Shown here: one piece after another, positions 55,529 to 64,000 of the stretch | Position numbering within the stretch: the first letter of the stretch is position 1 | Layout of the letters: each line of letters opens with the position of its first letter | NCBI GenBank assembly: GCA_017432565.1 | Contig: JAFRIW010000003.1 | Location: 1-64,000 of the forward strand | Reading direction: 5' to 3' | DNA from: Lachnospiraceae bacterium | GTDB lineage: Bacteria > Bacillota > Clostridia > Lachnospirales > Lachnospiraceae | DNA length: 64,000 nt | The notes under the pieces: generated by a model | What the model saw: only the letters and a program-made list of their open reading frames with translations | Databases searched by the model: none | What the model was told of the DNA's origin: nothing | Position numbers and translations under genes: made by a program

Positions 55529-57811
55529 ATGGCAATCAAAATTGCACTGGCCGGCAACCCGAACTGCGGCAAAACAACGCTGTTCAACGCACTTACCGGC
55601 TCCAATCAGTACGTCGGAAACTGGCCCGGCGTCACAGTCGAAAAGAAAGAAGGGCGTCTTAAGAGCAACAAGGAAGTCGTGATCCAGGACCTTCCCGGAA
55701 TCTATTCGCTTTCTCCGTATACACTTGAAGAAGTTGTATCCAGAAATTACCTGGTAGAGGAGAAGCCGGATGCCATTCTCAATATTGTTGACGGAACGAA
55801 TATTGAGCGTAACCTTTATCTGACCACACAGCTTCTGGAAATCGGCCTGCCGGTCGTGGTAGCGATCAACATGATTGACCTGGTCAGGAAGAACGGCGAT
55901 TCCATCGATCTGAAGAAGCTTTCCAAAGCGCTCGGCTGTCCGGTTGTGGAGATGAGCGCGTTAAAGGGCGATTCCACGGAAGCTGCCATTCAGAAAGCAA
56001 TTAAGCTGGCAGAGAGCCGGAAGGCCGGAGAGCTGCCGCATGTCTTCACCGGCAGCGTCGAACACGCAATTGCGCACATTGAGGAATCCATCGAAAACAA
56101 AGTAGACCGCGTCAATCTGCGCTGGTACGCCATCAAGGTCTTCGAGCGCGATGAAAAGATTCTGGAGAAGCTGAATCTGACCGAGGCCGAAAAAGCACAT
56201 ATTGAAGAGCACATTGCCGACTGTGAAAAAGAGATGGATGACGACGCGGAGAGTATTATCACCAACGCGCGTTACAACTACATCACGGAAGTGACGAAGA
56301 CAGCGGTACATAAGCAGGGTGAAAAGCATGAGCTGACCATCTCCGACAAGATCGACCGGATCGTGACGAACAGAGTTCTGGGTCTTCCGATCTTCATTGT
56401 GGTGATGTTCCTGATTTACGCGATTTCCATGGGCGGCTGGAGCATTTCAATCGGTACCGCTGCGACGGACTTTACCAACGACGTGATCTTCGGCGAGTGG
56501 GTGCCTGCCCTGTTTGATACGATCCTCGGCGCACTCGGCGTTGCGGAAGGGTCTGTGGTGTACGGTCTGATTCAGGATGGTATTGTTGCCGGCGTCGGCG
56601 CCGTCCTCGGTTTCGTTCCCCAAATGCTCGTTCTGTTCCTGCTGCTGTCCATTCTGGAAGATATCGGCTATATGGCCAGAGTTGCCTTTGTCATGGACCG
56701 TATCTTCCGTCAGTTCGGTCTGTCCGGCAAATCCTTCATCCCGATGATGGTCGCCACCGGCTGCGGCGTGCCCGGTGTCATGGCGAGCCGCACGATTGAA
56801 AATGACCGCGACCGCAAGCTGACCGTGATGACAACCACCTTTATGCCCTGCGGCGCAAAGCTTCCGATCATTGGACTGATCGGCGGCGCACTGTTCGGCG
56901 GAAGCCCGCTGGTTGCCGTCAGTGCCTACTTCATCGGCATTGCCTCCATTATCATCACAGGTATCATCTTAAAGAAATTCAAGGTTTTCGCAGGCGAGCC
57001 TTCTCCGTTCGTCATGGAGCTGCCCGCCTATCACATTCCGTCTGTCGGAAATGTGCTTCGTGCAACCTGGGAGCGCGGCTGGTCCTTTATCAAGCGCGCG
57101 GGTTCCGTCATCGTACTGTCCTCGATCATTATCTGGTTCCTGTCGAGCTTCGGCAGTGTGAACGGACGGTTCGGGCTGGTTGACAATCTGGCAGAAGACG
57201 AGACGGTCTGGACAGAGGAGTATACGGCGCAGCTCGCTGAGAAAATGGACATTACGGAAGACGAAGTCAACCCGATGGACGCATCTGTACTGGCAGGCGT
57301 AGGAAACGGCGTGTCCTGGATTTTCGATCCTCTGGGATTCGGATCCTGGAAGCCCACGGTGGCGACCGTTACCGGTCTGGTCGCGAAAGAAGAAGTCGTC
57401 GGCACGTTCGGTGTTCTGTACAACTATGATGACTCCGAGGAAGAGCTCAGCGAAGAAGGCGAGCAGATCTGGGAGCGTGTTGCGGCAGATTACACTCCTT
57501 ATTCAGCATACGCATTCATGATCTTCAACCTGCTGTGCGCACCGTGCTTTGCCGCAATCGGCGCAATCAAGCGGGAGATGAATAATGCAAAATGGACCTG
57601 GGCGACCATCGGCTTCCAGTGCCTGTGGGCTTATGTCGTGGCGCTGATTGTCTATCAGCTGGCCGGAGTTATCGGCGGCGCGGTTTCGTTCGGATTCTGG
57701 ACCATTGTCGCGGTCGCACTGCTGGCCGGTGTGCTCTACCTGCTGTTCAGAAAGGGCTATCAGCCGGAAGCAGGCGCAAAGAGTATCACCAGTGTTCAGG
57801 CGGCAAGATAA
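55529..57811 (+). CDS. feoB: Ferrous iron transporter FeoB
   Basis: 760 residues from the ATG at 55529 (MAIKIALAGNPNCGKTTLFNAL), with GAGGAG upstream. The N-terminal G domain has G1 GNPNCGKT, G3 DLPGIYSLSPY and INMIDL (G4-like NxxD). A helical regulatory domain follows, then a membrane domain with two gate regions (GFVPQMLVLFLLLSILEDIGYMARVAFVMDR and MPCGAKLPIIGLIGGALF). About 60 extra acidic residues sit in one loop (about 555-610). Confidence 0.96.
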   Translation: MAIKIALAGNPNCGKTTLFNALTGSNQYVGNWPGVTVEKKEGRLKSNKEVVIQDLPGIYSLSPYTLEEVVSRNYLVEEKPDAILNIVDGTNIERNLYLTTQLLEIGLPVVVAINMIDLVRKNGDSIDLKKLSKALGCPVVEMSALKGDSTEAAIQKAIKLAESRKAGELPHVFTGSVEHAIAHIEESIENKVDRVNLRWYAIKVFERDEKILEKLNLTEAEKAHIEEHIADCEKEMDDDAESIITNARYNYITEVTKTAVHKQGEKHELTISDKIDRIVTNRVLGLPIFIVVMFLIYAISMGGWSISIGTAATDFTNDVIFGEWVPALFDTILGALGVAEGSVVYGLIQDGIVAGVGAVLGFVPQMLVLFLLLSILEDIGYMARVAFVMDRIFRQFGLSGKSFIPMMVATGCGVPGVMASRTIENDRDRKLTVMTTTFMPCGAKLPIIGLIGGALFGGSPLVAVSAYFIGIASIIITGIILKKFKVFAGEPSPFVMELPAYHIPSVGNVLRATWERGWSFIKRAGSVIVLSSIIIWFLSSFGSVNGRFGLVDNLAEDETVWTEEYTAQLAEKMDITEDEVNPMDASVLAGVGNGVSWIFDPLGFGSWKPTVATVTGLVAKEEVVGTFGVLYNYDDSEEELSEEGEQIWERVAADYTPYSAYAFMIFNLLCAPCFAAIGAIKREMNNAKWTWATIGFQCLWAYVVALIVYQLAGVIGGAVSFGFWTIVAVALLAGVLYLLFRKGYQPEAGAKSITSVQAAR

Positions 57812-57863
57812 AAAGAAAAAAGAGTGACTGCACTGAAGCTTTCACCCGGAAAGGAGGTCTGCC

Positions 57864-58073
57864 GTGGGAATCGGAGAAGTGTTTGTCTGGCTTATGCTGG
57901 CGCTGATCGTCTGTCTGTGTATCAGGGATCTTCTTAAAAATATGCGCAGCGGGTCCTGCGGCGGCTGTACTTCCTGCGGAGGCGGCAGCTGCGGAAGCTG
58001 CCACTGTGCAAAGCCGGAGGATGTGCACCGGAATATTCAGGAGGCGCTTCGGAAAAAAGAACAGAATCAGTAA
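57864..58073 (+). CDS. FeoB-associated Cys-rich membrane protein
   Basis: 69 residues starting at a GTG six bases after GGAGG. One N-terminal membrane helix (about 5-24) precedes a cysteine cluster, SCGGCTSCGGGSCGSCHC (seven cysteines), and a basic tail. This is the family found at the end of Clostridia feo operons, thought to be a FeoC substitute or metal-handling partner. Its last seven bases overlap the convergent carboxypeptidase gene. Confidence 0.88.
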   Translation: MGIGEVFVWLMLALIVCLCIRDLLKNMRSGSCGGCTSCGGGSCGSCHCAKPEDVHRNIQEALRKKEQNQ

Positions 58074-59656
58074 TTGGAATCATCGTAGGAGTGATCGTCA
58101 AACCGCCCCGGATGAAAATAAACAGTGTCCTGTTCGAAATAGTCATCATTATTGTAGACGGTGCGGTTTCCGCGCCGTCTGCGTTTTCTGCGGCCGCCGC
58201 CGAAGATATTGAAGGAGCTGATGAAGCTGAAAAGGCTGATGATCAGAGAAATCACAGCGGTGAGAACAAGCACGGTCAGGAAGACATACCGGACGTCAAT
58301 ATAGGTCGTTCCGGTTCTGCTGATCATGTAGAGATGACGGCGGTATTTCTCAAAAGCTTCGGACAGATGAAAACGACGGTTCTCTCCGTCTGCTTCGCCC
58401 TTGAGCGTTTCGGGATCGGCATTTGCACCTTCAATCAGTTCCGGTGTCAAAGCTGAAAAGGCTTCTTCGCTGCGGATCAGGCGGGTGCTGCCGACTTCCG
58501 TATCGTGGAAGGTGTAGCGGATCAGGCCGCCGTCTCCGGAAACAGAGGTCAGCTGCCAGGGCTGCACGGTGATGGGAATCAGTACCGAGTCTGTCTCGGA
58601 TAATGAATAGGGCGTTTCCCTGCTGCCGAGCAGATCCCGTCCCATCCGGAACCAGTCGTCGGTGGAGATGGTATAGGAGGTCTCAAAATCAATGATCGGC
58701 TCTCTCCGGAAATTGGCCGTTCCGTAAGAAAACAGGGCGCGGGTGTCATTAAACTGCTCTCCCGGCGCATCCTTCATGACGACACAGATCAGCCGCAGAT
58801 CCTTGTTCTCCATGCCGGTGACCAGGGTTTCTCCCGCCAGAGAGGTATAGCCGGTTTTGCCGCCCAGGACGCCGGCCACCGGCGTCTCGCCGGTAATCAG
58901 CCGGTGCTTGTTGGCCAGGTAGAAATCATCCGGCTGTGTCGCTGTGGCCGGGAAATGGTAGACAGGCGTGTTGCCGATGACGGCGAGGGTCTCGTCCGCA
59001 AAAAAGGCGCGCGCAATGAGGGCGAGATCATACGCACTGGTATAATGATCGTCGTCGTGATAGCCGTGTGCATTGACAAAATGGGAATCGGTGCAGCCAA
59101 GCTCCGCCGCCTTCTGATTCATCAGTTCGGCAAAAGCCTCGGTGCTTCCGCTGATTTTTTCCGCCACGGCATTGGAGACTTCGTTCGCACTGCCCACCAT
59201 AATTCCGTAAAGAGCCTGCTCTACCGTGATGGTTTCCCCCGTGTCCATGCCGATTTTGGAGCCGTCGGCGGGGACGGAGTGAACAGCGTTCTCGGAGAAG
59301 GTGATCGTGTCACTCAGATCCAGATATTCCGCGGCGAGAAGGCAGGTGAGCAGCTTGGTGGTACTGGCGGGGTACATCCGGCGGTGCATGTCCTTCCCGT
59401 AGAGAATCATGCCGGTGTTCGCCTCAAGCAGCACGGCAGTTTCGGCAGTAATCTCCGGTGCGGGGGGCCAGTCCGGATCCGTGATTTCGTACTGAACAGC
59501 CTGTACCTCTTCCGTGATTTCGGAGACAGACTCCGGGGCGGACGGATCCTGTCCGTCGGCGGGCTCGGCATAAACCGGAAGCGCCGGCAGGCAGGCACTG
59601 AGCAGCACAGAACAAGAGAAGGCGCAGAGGGCCAGCTTGCGGTTTCTTTTCGTCAT
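58067..59656 (-). CDS. D-alanyl-D-alanine carboxypeptidase (PBP5/DacF family)
   Basis: 529 residues from the ATG at 59656, overlapping the trmB stop (ATGA) with AGGAG upstream. A signal peptide ends near VYAEP. The active-site motifs are PASTTK (SxxK, about 107), GSAN (SxN) and GGKTGYT (KTG). A C-terminal membrane helix (about 455-480, YVFLTVLVLTAVISLIISLF) and an Arg-rich cytoplasmic tail follow, so the anchor is a true transmembrane helix rather than the amphipathic one of PBP5. It trims peptidoglycan stem peptides. Confidence 0.92.
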   Translation of the reverse strand: MTKRNRKLALCAFSCSVLLSACLPALPVYAEPADGQDPSAPESVSEITEEVQAVQYEITDPDWPPAPEITAETAVLLEANTGMILYGKDMHRRMYPASTTKLLTCLLAAEYLDLSDTITFSENAVHSVPADGSKIGMDTGETITVEQALYGIMVGSANEVSNAVAEKISGSTEAFAELMNQKAAELGCTDSHFVNAHGYHDDDHYTSAYDLALIARAFFADETLAVIGNTPVYHFPATATQPDDFYLANKHRLITGETPVAGVLGGKTGYTSLAGETLVTGMENKDLRLICVVMKDAPGEQFNDTRALFSYGTANFRREPIIDFETSYTISTDDWFRMGRDLLGSRETPYSLSETDSVLIPITVQPWQLTSVSGDGGLIRYTFHDTEVGSTRLIRSEEAFSALTPELIEGANADPETLKGEADGENRRFHLSEAFEKYRRHLYMISRTGTTYIDVRYVFLTVLVLTAVISLIISLFSFISSFNIFGGGRRKRRRRGNRTVYNNDDYFEQDTVYFHPGRFDDHSYDDSNY

Positions 59657-60336
59657 TCCATGTTCTCCTGCGCGGAGCCGGAGGCGGTCAGGTCTTCCTT
59701 CCGGCACAGAATATACTTGAAAATCGGATTTCCCTTGGCAGAGAACCGGGCTTCATATTCTGTCATGATATTCCCGGCGTTCATTTCAAAATCGTTGTGG
59801 AGATCATAGGTGATCTGATCAATCCGGAAGACGGAGAAAGGGACCTCCTCCACGGCAAAATCGAAAAGGTCCCGGTTGTCGGTCTTGAATTCGATGGTGC
59901 CGCCCTGTTCCAGAATCCCGTCGTAGCGGCGAAGGAATTCCCTGGAGGGAAGCCGGCGCCTTGCGGTCCGTTTTTTAGGCCAGGGATCGGAGAAATTCAG
60001 ATAAATACGGCTGACTTCGCCCTTTCCGAACCAGAGCGTGACCAGTTCCGCGTCGCCGCGGATAAAAACCAGGTTTGAGAGGCCCTTTTCTTCTTTCTTT
60101 TCCAGGGCTTTAATCAGGACGCTGGAGTATTTTTCGATACCGACGTAGTTGATGTCGGGATGCTGCTCGGCCATGGCAGCAATAAAGCGGCCTTTGCCGA
60201 CGCCGATTTCCAGATGGATCGGATTGTCATTTCCGAAATACGCACGCCAGGCGCCCGGACGTTTCTCCGGGTCGTGCACAACATAGGGACTTTCGGCTAT
60301 GGCTTCCATAGAGCCGGGTACGTTGCGAAGTCGCAT
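59653..60336 (-). CDS. trmB: tRNA (guanine-46-N7)-methyltransferase TrmB
   Basis: About 227 residues from the ATG at 60336 (MRLRNVPGS), the usual family start; an ATG eight codons earlier lies too near the TATAAT at 60371-60376 to have a leader. EIGVGKGRFI is the SAM motif, and LNFSDPWPKKRTARRRL (about 140) is the signature tRNA-binding motif. It is translationally coupled to the carboxypeptidase downstream. Confidence 0.92.
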   Translation of the reverse strand: MRLRNVPGSMEAIAESPYVVHDPEKRPGAWRAYFGNDNPIHLEIGVGKGRFIAAMAEQHPDINYVGIEKYSSVLIKALEKKEEKGLSNLVFIRGDAELVTLWFGKGEVSRIYLNFSDPWPKKRTARRRLPSREFLRRYDGILEQGGTIEFKTDNRDLFDFAVEEVPFSVFRIDQITYDLHNDFEMNAGNIMTEYEARFSAKGNPIFKYILCRKEDLTASGSAQENME

Positions 60337-60370
60337 CGGTGTTGAACTGCCTTTCTGCATTTTTGGTATA

Positions 60371-60403
60371 ATTATAGGCCCTCCGGCCGATTCATGCTAT
60401 AAT
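60371..60403. promoter_or_regulatory. Divergent -10 elements between trmB and the FakA-like small gene
   Basis: TATAAT occurs on the minus strand at 60371-60376 (for trmB) and on the plus strand at 60398-60403 (for the gene at 60473). Neither has a good -35. The GGCC-type dyad GGCCctccGGCC lies between them. Confidence 0.5.
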
Positions 60404-60472
60404 AGTTTCGCCCGAAAAGACGTTCTTTATGAATAAACGGGCAGATCAATGGAAAAATGAGGAGCAGATCTT

Positions 60473-60778
60473 ATGGAACAGACAATCGAGTTTCGGTATG
60501 ACACACAGCTGCTGTTGGATAAGTACGGAATTGACGACGATGAGTGCGATGATCTGATTGATGAAATCCGCGATCATATTATCGATACATTCAAGGGCGA
60601 CAGCCTGGTTGTCGCCGGCGATACGGATGAAGATGAATTCGGCGAGAAGGGCACGGTCAAACTTCATTTTCACACCAATGAGCCCTGGCTGGTGCTGGAG
60701 TACTGCCGGAGTCTGGGCGAGATCTATGATATCGTCGTGGAGGATATGGACCGTCAGAGCAGAGGACTGAAGGGCTGA
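60473..60778 (+). CDS. Stand-alone FakA/YloV-like C-terminal domain protein
   Basis: 101 residues. GDSLVVAGD...KGTVKLHFHTNEPWLVLEYCRSLGEIYDIVVEDMDRQ resembles the segment of DAK2-domain fatty-acid kinase FakA/YloV that joins the kinase to its DegV-like part (VHVHTN-P, VLEYALK-GE). The first 30 residues are acidic and helical. There is no kinase domain here and no DegV gene adjacent. It may be a regulatory or lipid-binding remnant. The similarity is from memory. Confidence 0.7.
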   Translation: MEQTIEFRYDTQLLLDKYGIDDDECDDLIDEIRDHIIDTFKGDSLVVAGDTDEDEFGEKGTVKLHFHTNEPWLVLEYCRSLGEIYDIVVEDMDRQSRGLKG

Positions 60779-61392
60779 GCAGAGCGCTGCCGTTTGTTTT
60801 CAATCCATTCATCCAGCGTCAGCGGGGTGTAATCGGAATACATGCAGAAGCAGTTGATCAGCTGACAGGGGATCGCGCGAAGATGGCCGCCGCGATCCTC
60901 TTTTAAAGTCTCGCGGACCTGCGCCTCAAAGCGCTCCACAAGCCGCTGGTCCTGCGTGTCGTGGACATGTCCGTGCAGCATGTAGGTTTTGTCGTTACCG
61001 TCATGGTCCCGGTAATACTGACCGTTATAAAAGTGGATCGGGTAGTGGCACAGAACCACCTTGCGCTGATGATCATGGATTTCCTTATAGGGCAGGATCC
61101 ACTCAAAGCGTTCCGCGAGCGGCGCATAATTTCGGTCGCGCAGGAATTTGTCGTGATTTCCTTCGATCAGAAAGAGCTTACCGTTTAAAAGGGATAAGAG
61201 CTCCTGCGTCTGCTGCGGCGTGCCCAGACACAGATCGCCGAGAATCACCACCTCGTCGCGCTTTCTGACCCGGGCGTTCCACTTTTCGAGCATATGGGCG
61301 TTCATAGCCTCAGCATCCGCAAAGCCCCGGAAATCCATCTCGGTGTTCAGTGCATCATGATAAAAATGACAGTCCGCAATATAATATCTCAT
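60754..61392 (-). CDS. Calcineurin-like metallophosphoesterase
   Basis: About 212 residues from the ATG at 61392. All metal-site blocks are present: ADCHFYHDALN (DxH), VILGDLCLG (GD), IEGNHDKF (GNHD), VLCHYPIH and MLHGHVHD (GHxH). The size and RDREYAPLAERFEWILPY-like middle match the small uncharacterised phosphoesterases of Firmicutes. Substrate unknown. It overlaps the end of the FakA-like gene on the opposite strand by 25 bases. Confidence 0.88.
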   Translation of the reverse strand: MRYYIADCHFYHDALNTEMDFRGFADAEAMNAHMLEKWNARVRKRDEVVILGDLCLGTPQQTQELLSLLNGKLFLIEGNHDKFLRDRNYAPLAERFEWILPYKEIHDHQRKVVLCHYPIHFYNGQYYRDHDGNDKTYMLHGHVHDTQDQRLVERFEAQVRETLKEDRGGHLRAIPCQLINCFCMYSDYTPLTLDEWIENKRQRSAQPFSPLL

Positions 61393-61426
61393 AGCTTCAT
61401 AATACACATAAAGAAGGGAAAATAAA

Positions 61427-64000
61427 ATGGATCAATACACAGTCACCGGTATGAGCTGCGCAGCCTGTCAGGCCCGCGTGGAAAAAGCAGTCTCTGCCGT
61501 TGAGGGCGTCACCTCCTGCTCGGTCAGCCTGCTGACCAACTCCATGGGAGTGGAGGGCAGCGCGGATCCGGCGCAGATTATCGCGGCGGTCGAAAATGCC
61601 GGTTACGGCGCCGCGCCGAAGGAGGCGGCAAAATCCGGCGCAGACCGCAGTCTGTCGGCGAAAATAGCCGCTGAGGAGGAGGCGCTGAAGGACCATGAGA
61701 CCCCGGTTCTGCGCAGACGCCTTCTGAGTTCGATCGGCTTTCTTCTGCTGCTGATGTATGTCACGATGGGGCACGGCATGCTCGGTTTTCCTCTTCCGCA
61801 GTTTCTCTCGGAAAACCCCGTGGCTATGGGCATCCTGGAGATGCTGCTGGCCGGCATTGTCATGGTGATCAACCAGAAATTCTTTATCAGCGGTTTTAAG
61901 AGTCTGTTTCACCGCGCGCCGAATATGGACACGCTGATTGCACTCGGCGCCATGTCCGCTTTTGCCTATTCGACGGTGATGCTGTTTGTCATGTCGGGTG
62001 TGCAGATGAAGAGCGGAAACGAAGCCGCGATGCATTATCTGCATGAGTTTTATTTTGAATCCGCCGCGATGATCCTGACGCTGATCACGGTCGGCAAAAT
62101 GCTGGAGGCCTATTCGAAGGGCAAAACCACTGATGCGCTGAAGAGTCTGATGAAGCTGGCGCCGAAGACGGCCGTTCTGGTCCGGGACGGCGCAGAAGTC
62201 ACGGTTCCGGTGGATGAGGTGAGAATCGGCGACGTGTTTGTGGTGCGCCCCGGCGAAAACATTCCCGTGGACGGCATCGTGCTCGAGGGAATGAGTGCGG
62301 TCAATGAGGCGGCGCTGACCGGCGAGAGTATTCCCGCGGACAAACAGCCGGGCGACAAAGTGAGTTCCGCGACGACAAACCAGTCCGGTTTCCTGAAATG
62401 TCAGGCGACCCGCGTGGGTGAGGACACGACGCTGGCGCAGATTATTCAGATGGTGAGCGATGCTTCGGCGACCAAGGCGCCGGTGGCCCGTCTGGCGGAC
62501 ACCATCTCCGGTTATTTTGTACCCGCCGTCATCGGTATTTCCCTGCTGACCCTGCTGATCTGGCTGCTGCTGGGCCGGCCGGCCGGCTTCGCGCTGGCCC
62601 GGGCGATCTGCGTCCTTGTGGTTTCCTGCCCGTGCGCGCTGGGTCTGGCGACGCCGGTGGCAATCATGGTCGGCAACGGTGTCGGCGCCAGAAACGGAAT
62701 TCTTTTCAAAACGGCGGAGGCACTTCAGGAGTGCGGCAATACGCAGATTGTCTGTCTGGACAAAACCGGGACGATTACAAGCGGACAGCCGAAGGTGACC
62801 GATGTACTGCCGGAGAGCGGCATATCCGAAGAGAACCTGCTGCAGATCGCGGCGGCGTTGGAAAGCCGCAGCGAGCATCCGCTGGCCAGGGCGGTCATGG
62901 ATTACACGAACGGGCTGAGCATCGCGCCGGCCGAAGTGAGGGAATTCACGGCACTGCCGGGGACCGGTCTTAAGGGTACCGTCGGGCTGGATGTCTGTTA
63001 TGCCGGCAGCCGGAGCTTTATCGGAACCCTTGCGGATCTCTCCGCTGAGGCGGAGGCAAAATGTGAAAAGCTGGCAGAGGAAGGCAAAACGCCGCTTCTT
63101 TTCGCCGTTCAGCGCTATGAGCGGCCCAGTTTTCCGCAGATGCGGATGACCGGGGCAGTGACGCTCGGTGAGCAGGAGATGACGGATCAGCCTTCCGTTT
63201 CCGCCGCTGCCGGAAATGCACGTGCACAGCTGCTCGGTATCATCGCGGTGGCGGATACAATCCGCGAAGACAGCGCACAGGCGATCCGCGAACTGCGGGC
63301 GCAGGGCATCCGTGTGGTCATGCTGACCGGAGATAATCAGAAGACGGCCGAGGCCATCGGAAAGCAGGCCGGTGTGGATGAAGTCATTGCCGGCGTTCTT
63401 CCGGAGGGCAAGGAGGAAGCCGTCCGACAGCTGAAAGAAGCAGGCAAAACAGCGATGGTGGGCGACGGCATCAACGATGCGCCGGCACTTTCGCGCGCAG
63501 ATACCGGTATTGCGATCGGCGCGGGCACGGATGTGGCCATCGATACCGCGGATGTGGTGCTGATGAAATCCCGGCTGCTGGATGCGTCCGCGGCAGTCCG
63601 CCTCTCCCGCGCAACTTACCGGAATATCCTGGAGAATCTGTTCTGGGCGCTTTTGTACAACACGCTTCTGATTCCGCTGGCAGCAGGCGCCGGCGCCCGC
63701 TTCGGGCTGGTCATGAACCCGATGCTGGGCGCGCTTGCCATGAGCCTTTCGAGCTTCTGCGTCGTATCGAATGCGCTGCGGCTGAATCTGTTTAAACTCT
63801 ATGACGGATCAAAGGATAAGCCGAAGAAAAATGCCATTTCCGCGCCTGTTCTGAAGCCGGCGGAGCAGGAAGCTGAGAAAAAGCCGGCAGAGAAGGCAGA
63901 AGAAAAAGCGGAAAAAAAGGCACCGGAAACAATAACAGAAAAAGGAGAGACAACAATGACAAAAACGATGAAAATTGAGGGAATGATGTGTGAGCACTGC
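61427..64000 (+). CDS. copA: Copper-translocating P-type ATPase CopA, runs off right edge
   Basis: 858 codons, open to the window end. The N-terminal heavy-metal domain has GMSCAAC (about 8-14). Membrane helices follow, then the actuator TGES (about 304-307), the transmembrane metal site SCPCALG (about 399-405), the phosphorylation site DKTGTIT (about 445-451), SEHPLA, and GDGINDAPAL (about 679-688). After the last helices comes a Lys/Glu/Ala-rich linker of about 50 residues, then MTKTMKIEGMMCEHC, the start of a second heavy-metal domain. GGAG lies before that internal ATG (63957). The gene is incomplete here. Confidence 0.95.
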   Translation, partial: MDQYTVTGMSCAACQARVEKAVSAVEGVTSCSVSLLTNSMGVEGSADPAQIIAAVENAGYGAAPKEAAKSGADRSLSAKIAAEEEALKDHETPVLRRRLLSSIGFLLLLMYVTMGHGMLGFPLPQFLSENPVAMGILEMLLAGIVMVINQKFFISGFKSLFHRAPNMDTLIALGAMSAFAYSTVMLFVMSGVQMKSGNEAAMHYLHEFYFESAAMILTLITVGKMLEAYSKGKTTDALKSLMKLAPKTAVLVRDGAEVTVPVDEVRIGDVFVVRPGENIPVDGIVLEGMSAVNEAALTGESIPADKQPGDKVSSATTNQSGFLKCQATRVGEDTTLAQIIQMVSDASATKAPVARLADTISGYFVPAVIGISLLTLLIWLLLGRPAGFALARAICVLVVSCPCALGLATPVAIMVGNGVGARNGILFKTAEALQECGNTQIVCLDKTGTITSGQPKVTDVLPESGISEENLLQIAAALESRSEHPLARAVMDYTNGLSIAPAEVREFTALPGTGLKGTVGLDVCYAGSRSFIGTLADLSAEAEAKCEKLAEEGKTPLLFAVQRYERPSFPQMRMTGAVTLGEQEMTDQPSVSAAAGNARAQLLGIIAVADTIREDSAQAIRELRAQGIRVVMLTGDNQKTAEAIGKQAGVDEVIAGVLPEGKEEAVRQLKEAGKTAMVGDGINDAPALSRADTGIAIGAGTDVAIDTADVVLMKSRLLDASAAVRLSRATYRNILENLFWALLYNTLLIPLAAGAGARFGLVMNPMLGALAMSLSSFCVVSNALRLNLFKLYDGSKDKPKKNAISAPVLKPAEQEAEKKPAEKAEEKAEKKAPETITEKGETTMTKTMKIEGMMCEHC

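Noticed and set aside
61397-62878. Leftward ORF of 493 codons within copA
   Set aside because: Antisense of the CopA reading frame, which carries every P-type ATPase motif.

Overview
The window looks like a Clostridia chromosome, most likely a Lachnospiraceae member with fairly high GC. The evidence is the classic Firmicutes origin block (rpmH-rnpA-yidD-yidC-jag-mnmE-mnmG-rsmG-soj-spo0J read leftward, dnaA-dnaN-S4-recF-gyrB-gyrA read rightward), the DUF3881 and DUF4446 genes next to serS, the SOS box of the CGAAC-N4-GTTCG type, and a two-FeoA iron operon. The replication origin lies between rpmH and dnaA (about 45.34-45.87 kb) with several DnaA boxes. Two perfect parS sites lie between rsmG and mnmG.

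Region 1 (1-9.66 kb) is the end of an integrative conjugative element of the Tn1549-like type, read leftward. It holds two small Cys-rich proteins, RepA, ParA, ParB, an independently terminated set (a hypothetical protein, DUF5688, a DUF3789-like membrane protein, PcfB, the VirD4/TraG coupling protein), a Maff2 pilin-like protein and two small membrane proteins. The rest of the transfer genes and the integrase are presumably outside the window. The element abuts the 3' end of tRNA-Arg(CCU), which suggests integration there; a degenerate tRNA-like sequence lies just beyond. The element carries two unexplained structures: hairpins each followed by TATGTAA (four copies) and a phased array of TTAGC/GTCTAA motifs beside the tRNA.

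Region 2 (10.2-22.9 kb) is metabolic accessory DNA: a GH78 alpha-L-rhamnosidase convergent with a GH2 glycosidase and its AraC regulator. Next comes a leftward five-gene catabolic operon (permease, RraA-like lyase, beta-keto acid cleavage enzyme, gulonate-dehydrogenase-like oxidoreductase, RpiB-like isomerase) with a divergent radical SAM gene. I read this operon as a possible pathway for a hydroxy or sugar acid.

Region 3 (22.9-27.3 kb) has an apparently intact IS30-family element and an SOS operon (LexA box, Y-family polymerase, YolD-like protein, SRAP protein).

Region 4 (27.3-34 kb) contains a lipoprotein, a VanX-like dipeptidase, a gamma-carbonic-anhydrase-like protein, RecD2 and two lineage-restricted hypothetical genes.

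Region 5 (34-54.9 kb) is the conserved origin region.

Region 6 (54.9-64 kb) holds the feo ferrous-iron operon behind a promoter with an operator-like dyad, a D-Ala-D-Ala carboxypeptidase coupled to trmB, an orphan FakA/YloV-like domain, a metallophosphoesterase, and a copper P-type ATPase that runs off the right edge as a second metal-binding domain begins.
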